This document shows, one piece after another, positions 36,856-46,342 of a stretch of 64,000 nucleotides of DNA. Both the position numbers and the translations under genes were made by a program. The notes below the pieces were generated by a model. The model ran no database searches. It saw only the letters and a list, made by a program, of their open reading frames with translations, and had not been told where the DNA came from. The stretch lies in NCBI RefSeq assembly GCF_001984175.1, contig NZ_MTQP01000063.1:124001-188000 (forward strand), in the 5' to 3' direction. The stretch's first letter is position 1, and each line of letters opens with the position of its first letter. The DNA comes from Saccharothrix sp. ALI-22-I. GTDB lineage: Bacteria; Actinomycetota; Actinomycetes; Mycobacteriales; Pseudonocardiaceae.

Positions 36856-37515
36856 TCACCCGACGGCCGCGGCGAGTGCGTTGCAGATGTCGTCGGACGA
36901 ACCCGCCCACAGCACCGTGTAGCTCTCGTCTTCACGGATTACGTGTGTTCCGTGCCCGCAGGGGTCGAAGTGAGGTCCGGGGACGTCGGCCGCGGTGGCG
37001 GTCGGGGTGTCGAAGGTGAACTGGTCGAGCACGAAACACTTGGCGATGTCGATGGGCGCCTCGATGTCCTCGTGGATGACCACGGCGACGCCACCCGACC
37101 AGGCGTAGCCGTCCTGGCGGTAGATCCGGACCCCGAGGTTGTCGGTCTTGTAGGCGCACCTCAGCGCGGTGTCGACGTTGGCCACCTTGTCGACCACCTC
37201 GGTCAGTTTGGTCCTGAAGGCGTCGTTCCCCTGGTCCTTCGCCTGGACGACGTCCAGCACGACGGAGACCAGCTCGCCGAACGGGACGTACGGGTTCGTC
37301 AGGATCGTGGCGATCCCCTGACCGGTCAGCACTGGCAAGACCCGAGCGATGTCCGGACCTGGCTGCGGACAGTAGCCTGCGGTCGTCGGCGTGGTCGTGG
37401 GCGCCGGCGCCTGATCGACGCCGATCCCGGCGGAGGAGGAGCTTTCCTGGGCCGGGACGCAGCCGGCGATCAGCAGGCCGACCGCGGCGACCAGGCGTAT
37501 GGGAAGAGCGGACAT
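36856..37515 (-). CDS. Predicted lipoprotein
   Basis: 219 residues with a lipoprotein signal (VAAVGLLIAGC; lipidated Cys at ~19), then a Ser/Pro/Thr linker to ~45. The mature domain contains CRxx-like LRCAYKTD, AKCFVLD, FDPCGHG and DDICNAL, so four Cys likely form disulfides outside the cell. No family is recognised. The only neighbours are broken genes. Confidence 0.75.
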   Translation of the reverse strand: MSALPIRLVAAVGLLIAGCVPAQESSSSAGIGVDQAPAPTTTPTTAGYCPQPGPDIARVLPVLTGQGIATILTNPYVPFGELVSVVLDVVQAKDQGNDAFRTKLTEVVDKVANVDTALRCAYKTDNLGVRIYRQDGYAWSGGVAVVIHEDIEAPIDIAKCFVLDQFTFDTPTATAADVPGPHFDPCGHGTHVIREDESYTVLWAGSSDDICNALAAAVG

Positions 37516-37653
37516 GGGAAGACCTTTCGCGGCGGTGGGTTCCTGGTGATCAGCGTGATCGGGAACTGGCGCCGAGTCGCCAGTGCGAGCACTGGACTTG
37601 GTCTAGGTGTCTGCCCTGATGCGCGGTGCGGTGGGAGCGTCCAGCATCGGGGA

Positions 37654-37968
37654 GTGGGCACCGTGCTGATCGTCGACGACAACGCCCCCTTCCGCACAGC
37701 CGCCCGTGCTGTGCTGGAGCCGGGTGGCTACCGCGTCGTGGGCGAGGCGGGGGGTCCGGGTACGACGGTGCGGTGGCCGGTGTGGTACTGCTGGACATCG
37801 GGCTGCCCGACACCGACGGGTTCGCTGTGTGCCGAGAGTTGCGAACGGCCGTTCCCTCGGTGGTGGTCGTGCTGGGCTCGGTGCGGTCGGCCACCCAGTA
37901 CGGCGACGCTGTGACCGGGTGCGGCGCGGCGGGATTCCTGCCCAAGTCGCGGCTGTCGGGGACGCGCT
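37654..37968 (+). pseudogene. Response-regulator receiver fragment
   Basis: VLIVDDNAPFRTAARAVLE is a receiver start. After GGYRVVGEAGG the frame changes, with loss of ~20 codons, to VVLLDIGLPDTDGFAVCREL and then GAAGFLPKSRL. The output domain is missing. It ends where an oppositely oriented receiver fragment begins. Confidence 0.75.
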
Positions 37969-38168
37969 GGCGGCGTGAACCGCCGAACATCACCGAGACG
38001 ACCTCCGGGTCGAACGCGCACCCTCCCGCGGCCACCCGGTGGACGGCGTCGAGGAAGTCGGCGCCGGACGCCCGGTCCTTGAGCAGGTAACCGACCCCGC
38101 TCGCCACGTCACCCACCAGTTCCACGAGGTGGGTCGCCTCCAGGTACTGCGACAGCAGCAGGACACCG
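37969..38168 (-). pseudogene. Second response-regulator receiver fragment, opposite strand
   Basis: The minus strand reads GVLLLSQYLEATHLVELVGDVA, then GYLLKDRASGADFLDAVHRVAAGG, the C-terminal half of a NarL-type receiver. The N-terminal half and the helix-turn-helix are absent. The fragment faces the plus-strand receiver fragment tail to tail. Confidence 0.75.
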
Positions 38169-38179
38169 ACAGCGAACCC

Positions 38180-38209
38180 GCGACAGCTGAATACGCGACC
38201 TCACCAGTC
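38180..38209 (+). repeat. 30-bp direct repeat, left copy
   Basis: GCGACAG-C-TGAATACGCGA-C-CTCACCAGTC; the right copy at 39757-39786 differs at two positions. The two copies bracket 1.5 kb holding a hairpin and two genes of unknown function. Confidence 0.7.
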
Positions 38210-38280
38210 TCAAACGCCTATCTGGGGCTGATGACGAAATCAGCCTGATCGGACCGATGGTTTGAGGTTCGAGCTTGATC

Positions 38281-38322
38281 AACACCACTGAGGCCCCGCT
38301 CCGGCGGGGCCTCAGTGGTGTT
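38281..38322. terminator. Perfect 19-bp hairpin
   Basis: AACACCACTGAGGCCCCGC pairs with its exact complement around TCCG, followed by TTT. This is a strong intrinsic-terminator shape and lies between the repeat and the next gene. The transcript it ends is unclear. Confidence 0.75.
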
Positions 38323-38442
38323 TGGGCTTGTTCTGAGTTGTCGCTTGATGATCGACTAGATCACTCGTTCGGCCTACCGGCCCTACGCCAGTGCACCGCA
38401 TGGCGCCGATGGGTGCTGACACGATCACTGTTGGTCATCACA

Positions 38443-39306
38443 ATGGTGGCGATGACGAAGTCCGAGGGTGAGCGCCGTGCACGTAAGCGTCAACGTCGTG
38501 CCCGCCGAGTCGCAGGAACCGCCAAACGACAGCAAGAGTCCCGGTCGGGCGATGAGGTGATCGCCGACGCCGTCGACGGTCGGGCTCGGCGGGCCAATGT
38601 TCAACGGCCGCGTGCCCGTCGGCATGACGGTCCGCAGCCGGATCCCGATCCTCGTGAGGAGCACGAGCGCAGGGTTGCCCTCGCTCTGCTGGCTTTGGTG
38701 CGCCCGGGTCTCGTGCGGCCCCAAGGTGTCGACGCGGTCCTCCACATCCTCCTCGGCGGCCGTCTCGGCTCCAATGCCGTCAGACTCCTTGAGGAGATGG
38801 CGAGCCTGCGAGCGTGGTCCGGTCCCTTCCTCCACGACCTCGGCCGCGCCCTGAAACGGGCCACGATCACGGATGAGGAAATCATCCGTTTCCGACGCGG
38901 GCTCAAACGCCTACGGCGTCACGCCGTCAGGGTCGAGAACCATTGCGGAGGCAACCTGCACGTCCAGGTCATCCGCACCGACGTCGGACTTCTGGACCTG
39001 TACCTGCGGGCCCTGCGGACACCCGGGCCTTTCATGGTCCTCGTCCGCGACGGTCACCTCGCCGCCACCAGACAGGGCGCACAGGCTGCGTTCACCCACC
39101 TCGCCGATGGCCTCGCCAGGATCACCGTCGACATGTCGGCAGTCGACCTGTCCCGTCTGAAGGCCATCGCTCCCGACAAGCTGACCGACGTGATCTGGAC
39201 CGACGACACACGCTGGTCGCCATCCCTCGCCGATCACGTCCGCCGACGATCACGCAAACTCGCGCCAGGCCTCTACCAGATCACCGTTCCCCCATCCGCA
39301 CGGTGA
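38443..39306 (+). CDS. Hypothetical protein, basic N-terminus
   Basis: 287 residues from the ATG in MVAMTKSEGERRARKRQRRARR; MTKSEG nine nt later is the alternative. Residues 1-75 are highly basic, suggesting nucleic-acid binding. The remainder is mixed helix and strand (LALLALVRPGLVRPQGVDAVLHILLGGR; FMVLVRDGHLAATRQG) with no family that I recognise. It is enclosed by the 30-bp direct repeats and preceded by a terminator, so it may be imported. Confidence 0.6.
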   Translation: MVAMTKSEGERRARKRQRRARRVAGTAKRQQESRSGDEVIADAVDGRARRANVQRPRARRHDGPQPDPDPREEHERRVALALLALVRPGLVRPQGVDAVLHILLGGRLGSNAVRLLEEMASLRAWSGPFLHDLGRALKRATITDEEIIRFRRGLKRLRRHAVRVENHCGGNLHVQVIRTDVGLLDLYLRALRTPGPFMVLVRDGHLAATRQGAQAAFTHLADGLARITVDMSAVDLSRLKAIAPDKLTDVIWTDDTRWSPSLADHVRRRSRKLAPGLYQITVPPSAR

Positions 39307-39388
39307 TCGAGGGACCTTCCAGACCGGCAGAACGATCATCACTACCGCAAGGACCCTGAGTTCGGTCAACGTCGAACCAGCCCGGCTG

Positions 39389-39673
39389 TCACGTTCGTGA
39401 TGCGTTGTCACCTCGGTGGCAGGCCGGTGACAGCCGGCCGACATGCCCAGGTCGGGAAGTGATCTCCACCAGCGCGGGAACGATCTCGGAACGCGCAGTT
39501 GTCCGTGCAGGTCGGTGAATTTCGTCGGCAGCCCATCTGGGCAGCGAGGCCCGCAGCGCGGCCACCCCACCGCCGGCTGCGTCCACTGCGGCGGCCCAAG
39601 CGGCGACGTTGAGTAGGTGCTGACCGGAAGCCGGTGTGCTTCCGGTCCGCACCGCACACATCAAGTACTTCAC
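39389..39673 (-). CDS. Short hypothetical protein
   Basis: 94 residues from a GTG preceded by GGAGGGAG. It reads KYLMCAVRTGSTPASGQHLLNVAAWAAAVDAAGGGVAALR, which looks coding at first and less so after residue 60. A 3' frameshift is possible. No family recognised. Confidence 0.4.
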   Translation of the reverse strand: MKYLMCAVRTGSTPASGQHLLNVAAWAAAVDAAGGGVAALRASLPRWAADEIHRPARTTARSEIVPALVEITSRPGHVGRLSPACHRGDNASRT

Positions 39674-39756
39674 GCACGTCTCCCTCCAGCCCTGAGGCCG
39701 AAGCTGGTGTCAGTACATCCCTGGCGATCACTCAGCGCTACAACTGCTGAGAACTC

Positions 39757-39786
39757 GCGACAGTTGAATACGCGAGCTCACCAGTC
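39757..39786 (+). repeat. 30-bp direct repeat, right copy
   Basis: Differs at two positions from 38180-38209. On the minus strand it lies exactly at the end of a short truncated frame (LPPLPGVADW, stop) at 39781-39935 that has no start. Confidence 0.7.
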
Positions 39787-39945
39787 GGCGACCCCGGGCA
39801 GCGGCGGCAGGGCGTCGGCCTCCACCTCGGCAGGAGTGTGGGAGCGGCCCGCCATCGCCTCCACGGCGGGCACGAGCCCGGCTTCGCTGAGCACGGCGGG
39901 AATGTCGTCGGCCGTCGCTACGGCCGGTGGATTCCGGCACCTGTT

Positions 39946-40461
39946 TCAATCGGCGTGGTTGTTGCGTCGGCCGCCCCTGGCCGTGAGGTACGCGAGGACC
40001 GCCAGGACACGGCGGTTGTGCTCCTCGCTCGTCGTGAGTTCGAGTTTCGACATGACCGAGGCGACGTGGGTCTCCACGGTGCGCTCGGCGAGCCACAGCC
40101 GCCGGGCGATCCCGAGGTTCGTGTGTCCTTCGGCCATCTGTGTGAGCACTTCCAGCTCGCGGGCGGTGAGCGCGGCGAGCGGATCGCGGTGGGTGCTGAT
40201 CATCCGGGAGACCACGTGCGGGTCGAGTGCGGAGCCGCCTGATGCGACACGGACGACCGCCTCCAGGAAGTCGTCCACGTCCAGGACGCGGTCCTTGAGG
40301 AGGTAGCCGAAACGGCCCTGGGCGACGAGTTCCACGGCGTTGCGCGTCTCGATGTGCTGGGAGAGCAGCACGATGCCGAGTTCCGGGTTCGCCCCCCGGA
40401 TCCGCCGCGCGGCACGTGCGCCGTCGTCGGTGAGGTCCGGCGGCATCCGGATGTCGGGCGT
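39946..40461 (-). pseudogene. NarL-type response regulator lacking its receiver N-terminus
   Basis: It begins inside the receiver at DIRMPPDLTDDG, just after the phospho-Asp strand, and continues complete through GYLLKDRVLDVDDFLEAV and the helix-turn-helix LTARELEVLTQMAEGHTNLGIARRL to the end. The first ~50 residues are gone and the frame is fused to the cyclase-like gene upstream. Without the metal-binding Asp pair it cannot be phosphorylated normally. Confidence 0.8.
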
Positions 40462-41082
40462 GGGGTGAGGACGGTGAGGACGGTGTGGTCGGCCGGGTAG
40501 GGGTGGTCGGGCAGGGCGATCCAGGCGCGGTCGTGGAAGGACTTCACCGTCACCTCGACGGGCCGGAACGTGGCCGGGTCCAGGGTGGTGGAGTTGCGTA
40601 CGACCTCGTCGAAGACCAGCCCGGACACGATCATTGCCAGCACGCCCGGTGAACCGGTCAGGGCCTCGCGGACCGGGGCTGCGTCCAGCAGCCGGAACGC
40701 CGCGACCATCGTGGGCGAGGTCGCGCCGTGTTCGTCGAAGGCGACCTCCCCGGCGTGCACTGCCAGCCGCAGTCGGGCGCGCGGCGGTGGGGCTCGTGCT
40801 GTTGTGACCGCGCACCGCCCGCACCAACGCCTCGGGCAACACCTCCAGCAACGGCGCCTTCGGGTACTCCGGCGGGACCAGCACCACCACACCGTCCCCG
40901 GCGTCTCCATGCCAGCACGCCTGCATCGGCACCCCGGCCGCCGCCAGCGCCTCGGCCACCACCGCGTACATCCCGGCCCGGGTACCGAGCTGGTGCGGCA
41001 GGGTCCGGCTGGCGGCGCTGTAGCCCTCCACGTCGACCAGGACCATCGTGCGGTGGACCGCGTGCCGACCTGTACCCGCCAT
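40462..41082 (-). pseudogene. Nucleotide-cyclase-like domain gene, frameshifted and 3'-fused
   Basis: MAGTGRHAVHRTMVLVDVEGYSAASR begins a class-III-cyclase-like domain of the kind found beside actinomycete effector modules. ACWHGDAGDGVVVLVPPEYPKAPL follows. At about 40785-40800 the frame shifts and LRLAVHAGEVAFDEHGATSP continues it to about 40465, where the response-regulator fragment begins. The cyclase-like catalytic residues are incomplete even in intact relatives, so a ligand-sensing role was likely. Confidence 0.65.
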
Positions 41083-41255
41083 GCCGACCCCCCGAGGGCA
41101 GAACCGCGTGGTGCGCCGTTGAACCACGGTTCTATCGGCTGGCGCGGGCGGGTTCCGCGTCATTTGACGCACTGGTCGCTCGTTCGGCCCTACGAGTCCA
41201 CCCGACCGGGCGACACGCCCCGACTACGGTCCCGTTGTCCGGTGGCGGTCGTCGG

Positions 41256-42090
41256 TTACCGGATGCGCTCGACGGAAGTGCCGCCAGGTGCGCGCAGGGG
41301 TCGGTAGCCCTGGCGGGCATACTCCTGTTCGACGGGGAACTCGTAGGTGCCGTAGGGGTTGACGTGTTCCATCAGGGCCGGGGAGATGTGGGCGAGCAGG
41401 TCGTGGTCGATGCGGCCGCGGCGTTGGGAGAGCCGGTCGAGGGCGAGTTCGAGGTAGGCGGTGTTCCAGGTGATGATCGCGTTGACCGCCAGCGACAGGC
41501 ACAGGGCCTGTTCGGTCTGCTGTTCGTGCATCCGGCGCCGCACGGTGCCCTCGTGGGCGAAGAACAGGTCGCGGCGCAGGGAGTGCAGGGTCTCGCCCTT
41601 GTTGAGCTGGCGGGTGATGCGGCGGCGGTAGGTCTCGTCGGCGAGGTAGCGCAGCGCGTAGAGGGTGCGCTGCAGGCCGCCGAACTCGACCAGCGCCTGG
41701 GCCAGCGCGGAGCGGCGTGACGCGGCGTGCAGTTTGCCCACGACCAGGGAGGCGGTGGCGTGGCCGTACTTCAGCGACGCGGCCAGGCGCAGCATCTCGT
41801 CCCACTGCGACCGGATCAGCGCGGTGTCCACGCTGCCGCGCAGCAGCTTCCCGGCGTTGGGGAACATGCTGGTCAGGTCTTTGCGGGGGCCGAGGCGGTG
41901 CAGGGTGATGCCGCCGAGGTCGCGGATGCGCGGGGACAGCCGGAACCCGGTCAGGTTGAACAGGGAGAACACGGTGAGGGTCTGGCCAGCGGTGTCGGTG
42001 GCGTGTTCGGTGATGGGCAGGTCGGTGGCGTTGCCCAGGATCTCGTCGAGCACGTAGACCGCTTCGCGGTCGGGGTTACCGGTCGCGTTG
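41256..42090 (-). pseudogene. Tn3-family transposase C-terminal fragment
   Basis: About 275 codons: TEHATDTAGQTLTVFSLFNLTGF (second catalytic Asp region), PRIRDL, then LCLSLAVNAIITWNTAYLELAL (catalytic Glu) and LMEHVNPYGTYEFPVE, the normal Tn3 TnpA end. The first ~700 residues, including the first Asp, are absent. No Tn3 terminal repeat is seen. It abuts a plus-strand gene at 42088. Confidence 0.85.
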
Positions 42091-42504
42091 TTCGAACGCC
42101 ACCAGGCCCTGTGGACCCAGCCCACCGACGGCACGGCACCGGAGGAGGTGTGGACCGTACAAGCCTTGGGCCAGGGCATGGAGCGCATCGGGTACGGGGT
42201 GCTGCAGATCCCGACCCTGACCGGGTGGGCCATCGGCCCGTGGTCACGGGAAGGCGGACTGCAACTACAGCAGCCTGACGGCACCCTGTTCGTCTACGTG
42301 CCGGGCCCGCTGGACCCGGCGTGGATCGACGCCGCCGAGAACATCGGATGGGTGGTGGTGCTGCACGGCCCGAACCTCGGCCTGCGTGTCCCACCCACAC
42401 ACCCCGACGTCCACCAGGAGCGCAAGGACACGCTCACCCGAGAGCGGCAGCAGGGCATGGTCACCGGCGGGCTGATGCGCTGGGGCGGCCTCCGGGAATC
42501 CTGA
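42088..42504 (+). CDS. Hypothetical protein, probably 5'-truncated
   Basis: Up to 138 residues (TTG at 42088; GTG at 42148 or ATG at 42178 are later options). It reads GMERIGYGVLQIPTLTGWAIGPWSREGGLQLQQPDG...VVVLHGPNLGLRVPPTHPD. The coding signal begins exactly where the Tn3 fragment begins, so the 5' end may be lost. It is followed by a terminator. No family recognised. Confidence 0.5.
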   Translation: MFERHQALWTQPTDGTAPEEVWTVQALGQGMERIGYGVLQIPTLTGWAIGPWSREGGLQLQQPDGTLFVYVPGPLDPAWIDAAENIGWVVVLHGPNLGLRVPPTHPDVHQERKDTLTRERQQGMVTGGLMRWGGLRES

Positions 42505-42514
42505 CCAGGCCGGC

Positions 42515-42548
42515 GTCGCGCCCCGCGAGAGCCCTCGCGGGGCGCGAC
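42515..42548 (+). terminator. Perfect 15-bp hairpin terminator
   Basis: GTCGCGCCCCGCGAG pairs with CTCGCGGGGCGCGAC around AGCC, 11 nt after the preceding stop. The remaining bases to 42754 show nothing. Confidence 0.75.
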
Positions 42549-42754
42549 GGCTGGTCGAGTTCGTCCTCGTCGGCTTCCTCTCTCGGCCGCGTTCGGGTCA
42601 CGCAGCGGCCGCCGGCCGCCGGCGAGGTCTGTGGACAGCAGGAACGAGTGGCGGACCAGCAGATTGCTGAAGGCGGGCTGGTCAAACGATCAGCCCCAGC
42701 AGCGCTGCGAGCCGTACTGCCGCGCGGGGTACAGCGCCGTGGCAGGCTCAGTCT

Positions 42755-44131
42755 TCAGCCGCCGCTGGTTGCGTGCACCCTCTGCGCCAGTCTGGCCAGA
42801 CCGGGCATCGCAGCATGTTGCCGACAGGCCATTAGGTCGGTGACAAGCGTGCGCACGACACTGCGGGTACGGACCTCGCCCGGCGCGAGGCGTTCGGCCT
42901 CCACAAGGATCCGGTAGGCGTAGGCGGGCTTGTCCCACTGCGCGGCCGCGAGCGCGGTGTCCACGAGCAGACGGGCCCGGCGCTCGACGGTGGGGATCTG
43001 CGAGAGCGGCAGGCTCTCGGCATGGCGCAGCGCGGTTCCCGCGTCGCCCAGCAGGTAGCTGGTGGACACGCGGTGGCTCACGATGTTCGCCGTCAAAGCC
43101 TTGTGCCGGAACGGGTCCCCGACCAACTGGCGGGCGGTCGCGGCGGCATCGTCGAGCAGTTCGGCCGCCCGGTCGCGATCGCCGGCCCGTGCCGCGGCGT
43201 AGGAGGCGGAGCAGTACAACATGCCGTGCATCGCCACGTGCGCGGACGCCGGAGCGGGTCCGGTGATGGTGAGGTGGTCGGCCGCGGCCAGGGTGAGCGT
43301 CCGGGCGCGATCGTGGTGGCCGGCGCGGCGTGCGGCGGAGGCCACCATGCGCTGGGCTTCCGCAGAGATCAGCGGGTCCTCGGCACCGGCGGCGCCGCGC
43401 ATGGCCCGGTCGGACGCGATCCACTCCAGCCCGGAGGACGAGTCCACTTTGGTCAGGACTCGACTGGCAAGGATGTACGCGTTGGCAAGAAGCCCCTGCG
43501 CGGCAGGAGTGTCGGACTCGCGGCTGGTGGCCTCGCCGGCTGCGATCACCAGTGGCAGGCGGTGCGCGAGGTCGAGATAGCGGCAGGCGAGGAAGTCGCC
43601 TTGGGCGATGCGCAACGCCCGATCGAGCGCGGCCAACGCGGCGGGCTCGCCTGGGGTGATCGGTCCGAGCAGGACGTCGCCGAGTCGTTCGGTGAGCACG
43701 GCGGCGGGATCCGTGGAGGCGACCGCGGTTGCCTGGTGAGCCAGGGCGAAGGAGGCCCCGGCCATGCCGGCTACCGCCAGGAACGCCCGTCGCCGCATCG
43801 TGTCTCCTTCGTCAGCAGGTGTCGACGCCTCGACCCTAGCCACGAGCGCGGTCATGGGCGTGGTGCCGGGCCGGTGCTCGGCCAATCCGAGCAGGAACGC
43901 CGGCACGCCGAGGGCGTCCACGATCCTGCGTAGGGTCTCGACATCGCGCAGCGGTTGCCGTCCGGTCTCCATCCGCGACAGCGCCGAGATCGAATACCCG
44001 CATCGCACGGCCACATCCGCCAGGGTCAGCCCGTTCGCCTCGCGCAGCGCTCGCACGATGGTCCCGGCGGCACCGGTGGCCACCGCGGCGGCCACGGCCT
44101 CGGTTCGCCAGATGCCCTTGGTCGCGGTCAT
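42755..44131 (-). CDS. XRE-family regulator with TPR-like domain
   Basis: 458 residues from the ATG in MTATKGIWRTEAVAAA. The helix-turn-helix is at ~25-75 (ALREANGLTLADVAVRCGYSISALSRMETGRQPL). A Tat-like or linker segment MRRRAFLAVAGMAGASFALA (~115-135) follows, then helical repeats (ASYAAARAGDRDRAAELLDDAAATARQL). It starts 190 bp from the divergent acyltransferase operon and probably controls it. The twin-Arg segment inside a DNA-binding protein is common in this family. Confidence 0.85.
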   Translation of the reverse strand: MTATKGIWRTEAVAAAVATGAAGTIVRALREANGLTLADVAVRCGYSISALSRMETGRQPLRDVETLRRIVDALGVPAFLLGLAEHRPGTTPMTALVARVEASTPADEGDTMRRRAFLAVAGMAGASFALAHQATAVASTDPAAVLTERLGDVLLGPITPGEPAALAALDRALRIAQGDFLACRYLDLAHRLPLVIAAGEATSRESDTPAAQGLLANAYILASRVLTKVDSSSGLEWIASDRAMRGAAGAEDPLISAEAQRMVASAARRAGHHDRARTLTLAAADHLTITGPAPASAHVAMHGMLYCSASYAAARAGDRDRAAELLDDAAATARQLVGDPFRHKALTANIVSHRVSTSYLLGDAGTALRHAESLPLSQIPTVERRARLLVDTALAAAQWDKPAYAYRILVEAERLAPGEVRTRSVVRTLVTDLMACRQHAAMPGLARLAQRVHATSGG

Positions 44132-44321
44132 GGGCTCGCCCCTGTCCACTGCGCGGGTGGACACCCGAGCGTATCGAGGCCGCGACGGCGGTGCCCACGG
44201 GTTTTGCGGATCTCGCAAACCGGGTTTCCGGCGGTGCAACAGCGCTGGTCGCGGGGTCGCCGTCAGCGCTGTCCTGAGGTGGTCCGGCCGCGATCGCCGC
44301 CGGGCCAGGGAGGGGACCGTG

Positions 44322-45116
44322 ATGACGACAGAACGGATCAGGACAGAGCAGACAACCGAGATGACTGCGGCGGAACTGGAGCGAGCCGGGCTGCTGATGG
44401 TGGAGGAGGGGGTGCGGATCAGCCGGTTCGCTGTGTTCGTGCCGGTCGACGCCACCGGGCAGGCGCGGCCGGTGCTGCTGCGGGCGGGCGCGGTGATCGG
44501 CGCGTTCGCGGTCGTGCACGGCGGAACGATCATGCTGCGCGAGGCGCGCGTGGAGGAGCACGTGATCGTCGGCCGACCCGAACTCGGCTACGCCGTGGGC
44601 GCGAACTACCCCGGTGCCGGGGCGGACACGATCATCGGGGAGGGCGCGGTGATCAGGGCGGGCGCGATCCTCTACGCCGACGCCCGGGTCGGCAGCGGCA
44701 CGGTGATCGGCCACCACACCCTGCTGCGCAGCGCGGTGCGGGTCGGGGACGAGAGCCAACTGGGGCACAACCTGACCGTGGAGCGCGCGAGCGTGATCGG
44801 CAGCTCGGTGCGCTGTTCCCCCGGATCCCACATCACCAGCTCCACCCTGATCTCAGACCGGGTGTTCCTCGGCGCCGGGGTCCGCACGGTCAACGACAAG
44901 ACCTTGACCTGGCGAGACCCAGAACACCAGGCCGTGCTGGACCCACCGCGGTTCGACGTCGGCGCCAAGGTCGGGTCCGGCTCCACGATCCTGGCCGGCG
45001 TCACCATCGGCGAGCAGGCCCTGGTCGGCGCGGGGTCCACGGTCACCCGCGACGTCGCGCCCGGCGTGGTCGTCTACGGCACCCCGGCCACGGTCCGCGG
45101 GAGGGTTGCCCGGTGA
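44322..45116 (+). CDS. Left-handed beta-helix acyltransferase
   Basis: 264 residues, ATG after GGAGGGGA. Hexapeptide repeats dominate from ~60 to 250 (TIIGEGAVIRAGAILYADARVGSGTVIG and STILAGVTIGEQALVGAGSTVTRDVAPGVVVYGTPA). This is the acyl-CoA- or acyl-ACP-dependent transferase fold acting on sugars or amino sugars. Its stop overlaps the next GTG, so it is coupled to an acyl-CoA dehydrogenase. Confidence 0.85.
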   Translation: MTTERIRTEQTTEMTAAELERAGLLMVEEGVRISRFAVFVPVDATGQARPVLLRAGAVIGAFAVVHGGTIMLREARVEEHVIVGRPELGYAVGANYPGAGADTIIGEGAVIRAGAILYADARVGSGTVIGHHTLLRSAVRVGDESQLGHNLTVERASVIGSSVRCSPGSHITSSTLISDRVFLGAGVRTVNDKTLTWRDPEHQAVLDPPRFDVGAKVGSGSTILAGVTIGEQALVGAGSTVTRDVAPGVVVYGTPATVRGRVAR

Positions 45117-46321
45117 GCGGCGAGGAGATCGACGCCTGGCTGCACCCGCTGCGCGCGGTGCTCGACCCGGCGGGCGAGGTGTCCTGGCCACGGCTGCGGG
45201 ACTTCGCGGACTGCCTGGACGACACACTGACCCGCTACCCGGTGGGGGCGGACCTGCTCGCGGGCCCGGAACGCAGCAGGCGTCTGCTGAGCGTGCGTGC
45301 CGTGCTCGCGGACTCCGGGTTCACCGACAATCCGCTCGCGTTCCAGCTGCTCGCGCAGTTCGTGGCCGGGTACCGCGACATCGACCTGCGCGACACGACA
45401 GGGTTGGGCCACGGCGACCTGATCGCCCGCCACGGCACCGAGCACACCCGGCGACGGTGGCTGCCGACGCTGCGCGCGGGCGCGCTGGCCGGGATCGCCA
45501 TCACCGAACCACACGGCGGCTCCCAGGTCGTCCGGACCCGCACTCACGCGGTGGAAGGCCCGGCGGGAACGTGGCTGCTCACCGGCCGCAAGACCTGGAT
45601 CAGCAGGCTGACCGAGGCAGACGTGTTCGTGGTGTTCTTCCGCGCCCCACACGGCCGTCTCGCCGCCGCGGCGATGGACGCGACCGATCCCCGGCTGCGC
45701 CGCCAACCGCTGTCCCCGGCCGGGTTGGCCGGGTGGACGTGGGGCGTGCTCGACCTCGACCAGGTGCCCGTCCACCCGTACGACGTGCTCGCCCAGGACG
45801 GCATGGCGATGCTGCGCGGCCACTTCGCCGCCTACCGGCCGCTGGTCACCGCGACCGCCCTGGGTGCCGCGGCCGCGGTGTTCGACACGGTGACCGAGAA
45901 CTTGGCAGACCGCCGCGCCGACGGCCGGATCACGCGGATCCGGGACTCCAGCCTCGTCAGCCTCGGCCGCGGCCACGCCCACCTGATCACCGCGCTATTG
46001 GGTGCCGCGACGGCCTCACGGCTCGCGGCCGTCGGGGACGAACGCGCCGAACTGTTCGGGTGCGTGATGAAGGCACACGGCGTCGACACCGCGCACCGCG
46101 TCGTGGCCGACCTCGCGGTGCTGTTGGGGGCGGCCGGCTTCCAGTCCTCGTGCCAGACCGTGAAGACCGGCCGCGACCTCAGTGGGCTGCTCTACGCCGA
46201 CGGAATCCACGACGCGCTCTACCGCACCGCAGGCAAGTACCACACCGTGCCCGTCCCGACGGTGCCCGAGCCCCGAACCGCGCGTGGGGAGGTCGGGATG
46301 CCGACGGCCGCCGGCACGTGA
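45113..46321 (+). CDS. Acyl-CoA dehydrogenase family protein
   Basis: 402 residues, GTG start in GTGA overlap. IAITEPHGGSQVVRTRTHAV and WLLTGRKTWISRLTEADVFVVFF are the FAD and substrate strands of the family, and LGAAGFQSSCQTVKTGRDLSGLLYADGIHDAL replaces the usual catalytic C-terminus. The family's Glu base position is not obvious, so it may act as a dehydrogenase or an N-oxidase-like enzyme on a carrier-bound substrate. It works with the acyltransferase. Confidence 0.85.
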   Translation: MSGEEIDAWLHPLRAVLDPAGEVSWPRLRDFADCLDDTLTRYPVGADLLAGPERSRRLLSVRAVLADSGFTDNPLAFQLLAQFVAGYRDIDLRDTTGLGHGDLIARHGTEHTRRRWLPTLRAGALAGIAITEPHGGSQVVRTRTHAVEGPAGTWLLTGRKTWISRLTEADVFVVFFRAPHGRLAAAAMDATDPRLRRQPLSPAGLAGWTWGVLDLDQVPVHPYDVLAQDGMAMLRGHFAAYRPLVTATALGAAAAVFDTVTENLADRRADGRITRIRDSSLVSLGRGHAHLITALLGAATASRLAAVGDERAELFGCVMKAHGVDTAHRVVADLAVLLGAAGFQSSCQTVKTGRDLSGLLYADGIHDALYRTAGKYHTVPVPTVPEPRTARGEVGMPTAAGT

Positions 46322-46342
46322 CCCCGACGCGAGCAGGGCTGC

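Noticed and set aside
41281..42528. Plus-strand frames opposite the Tn3 fragment
   Set aside because: The minus-strand Tn3 motifs are unambiguous; the opposite frames are shadows up to 42088.
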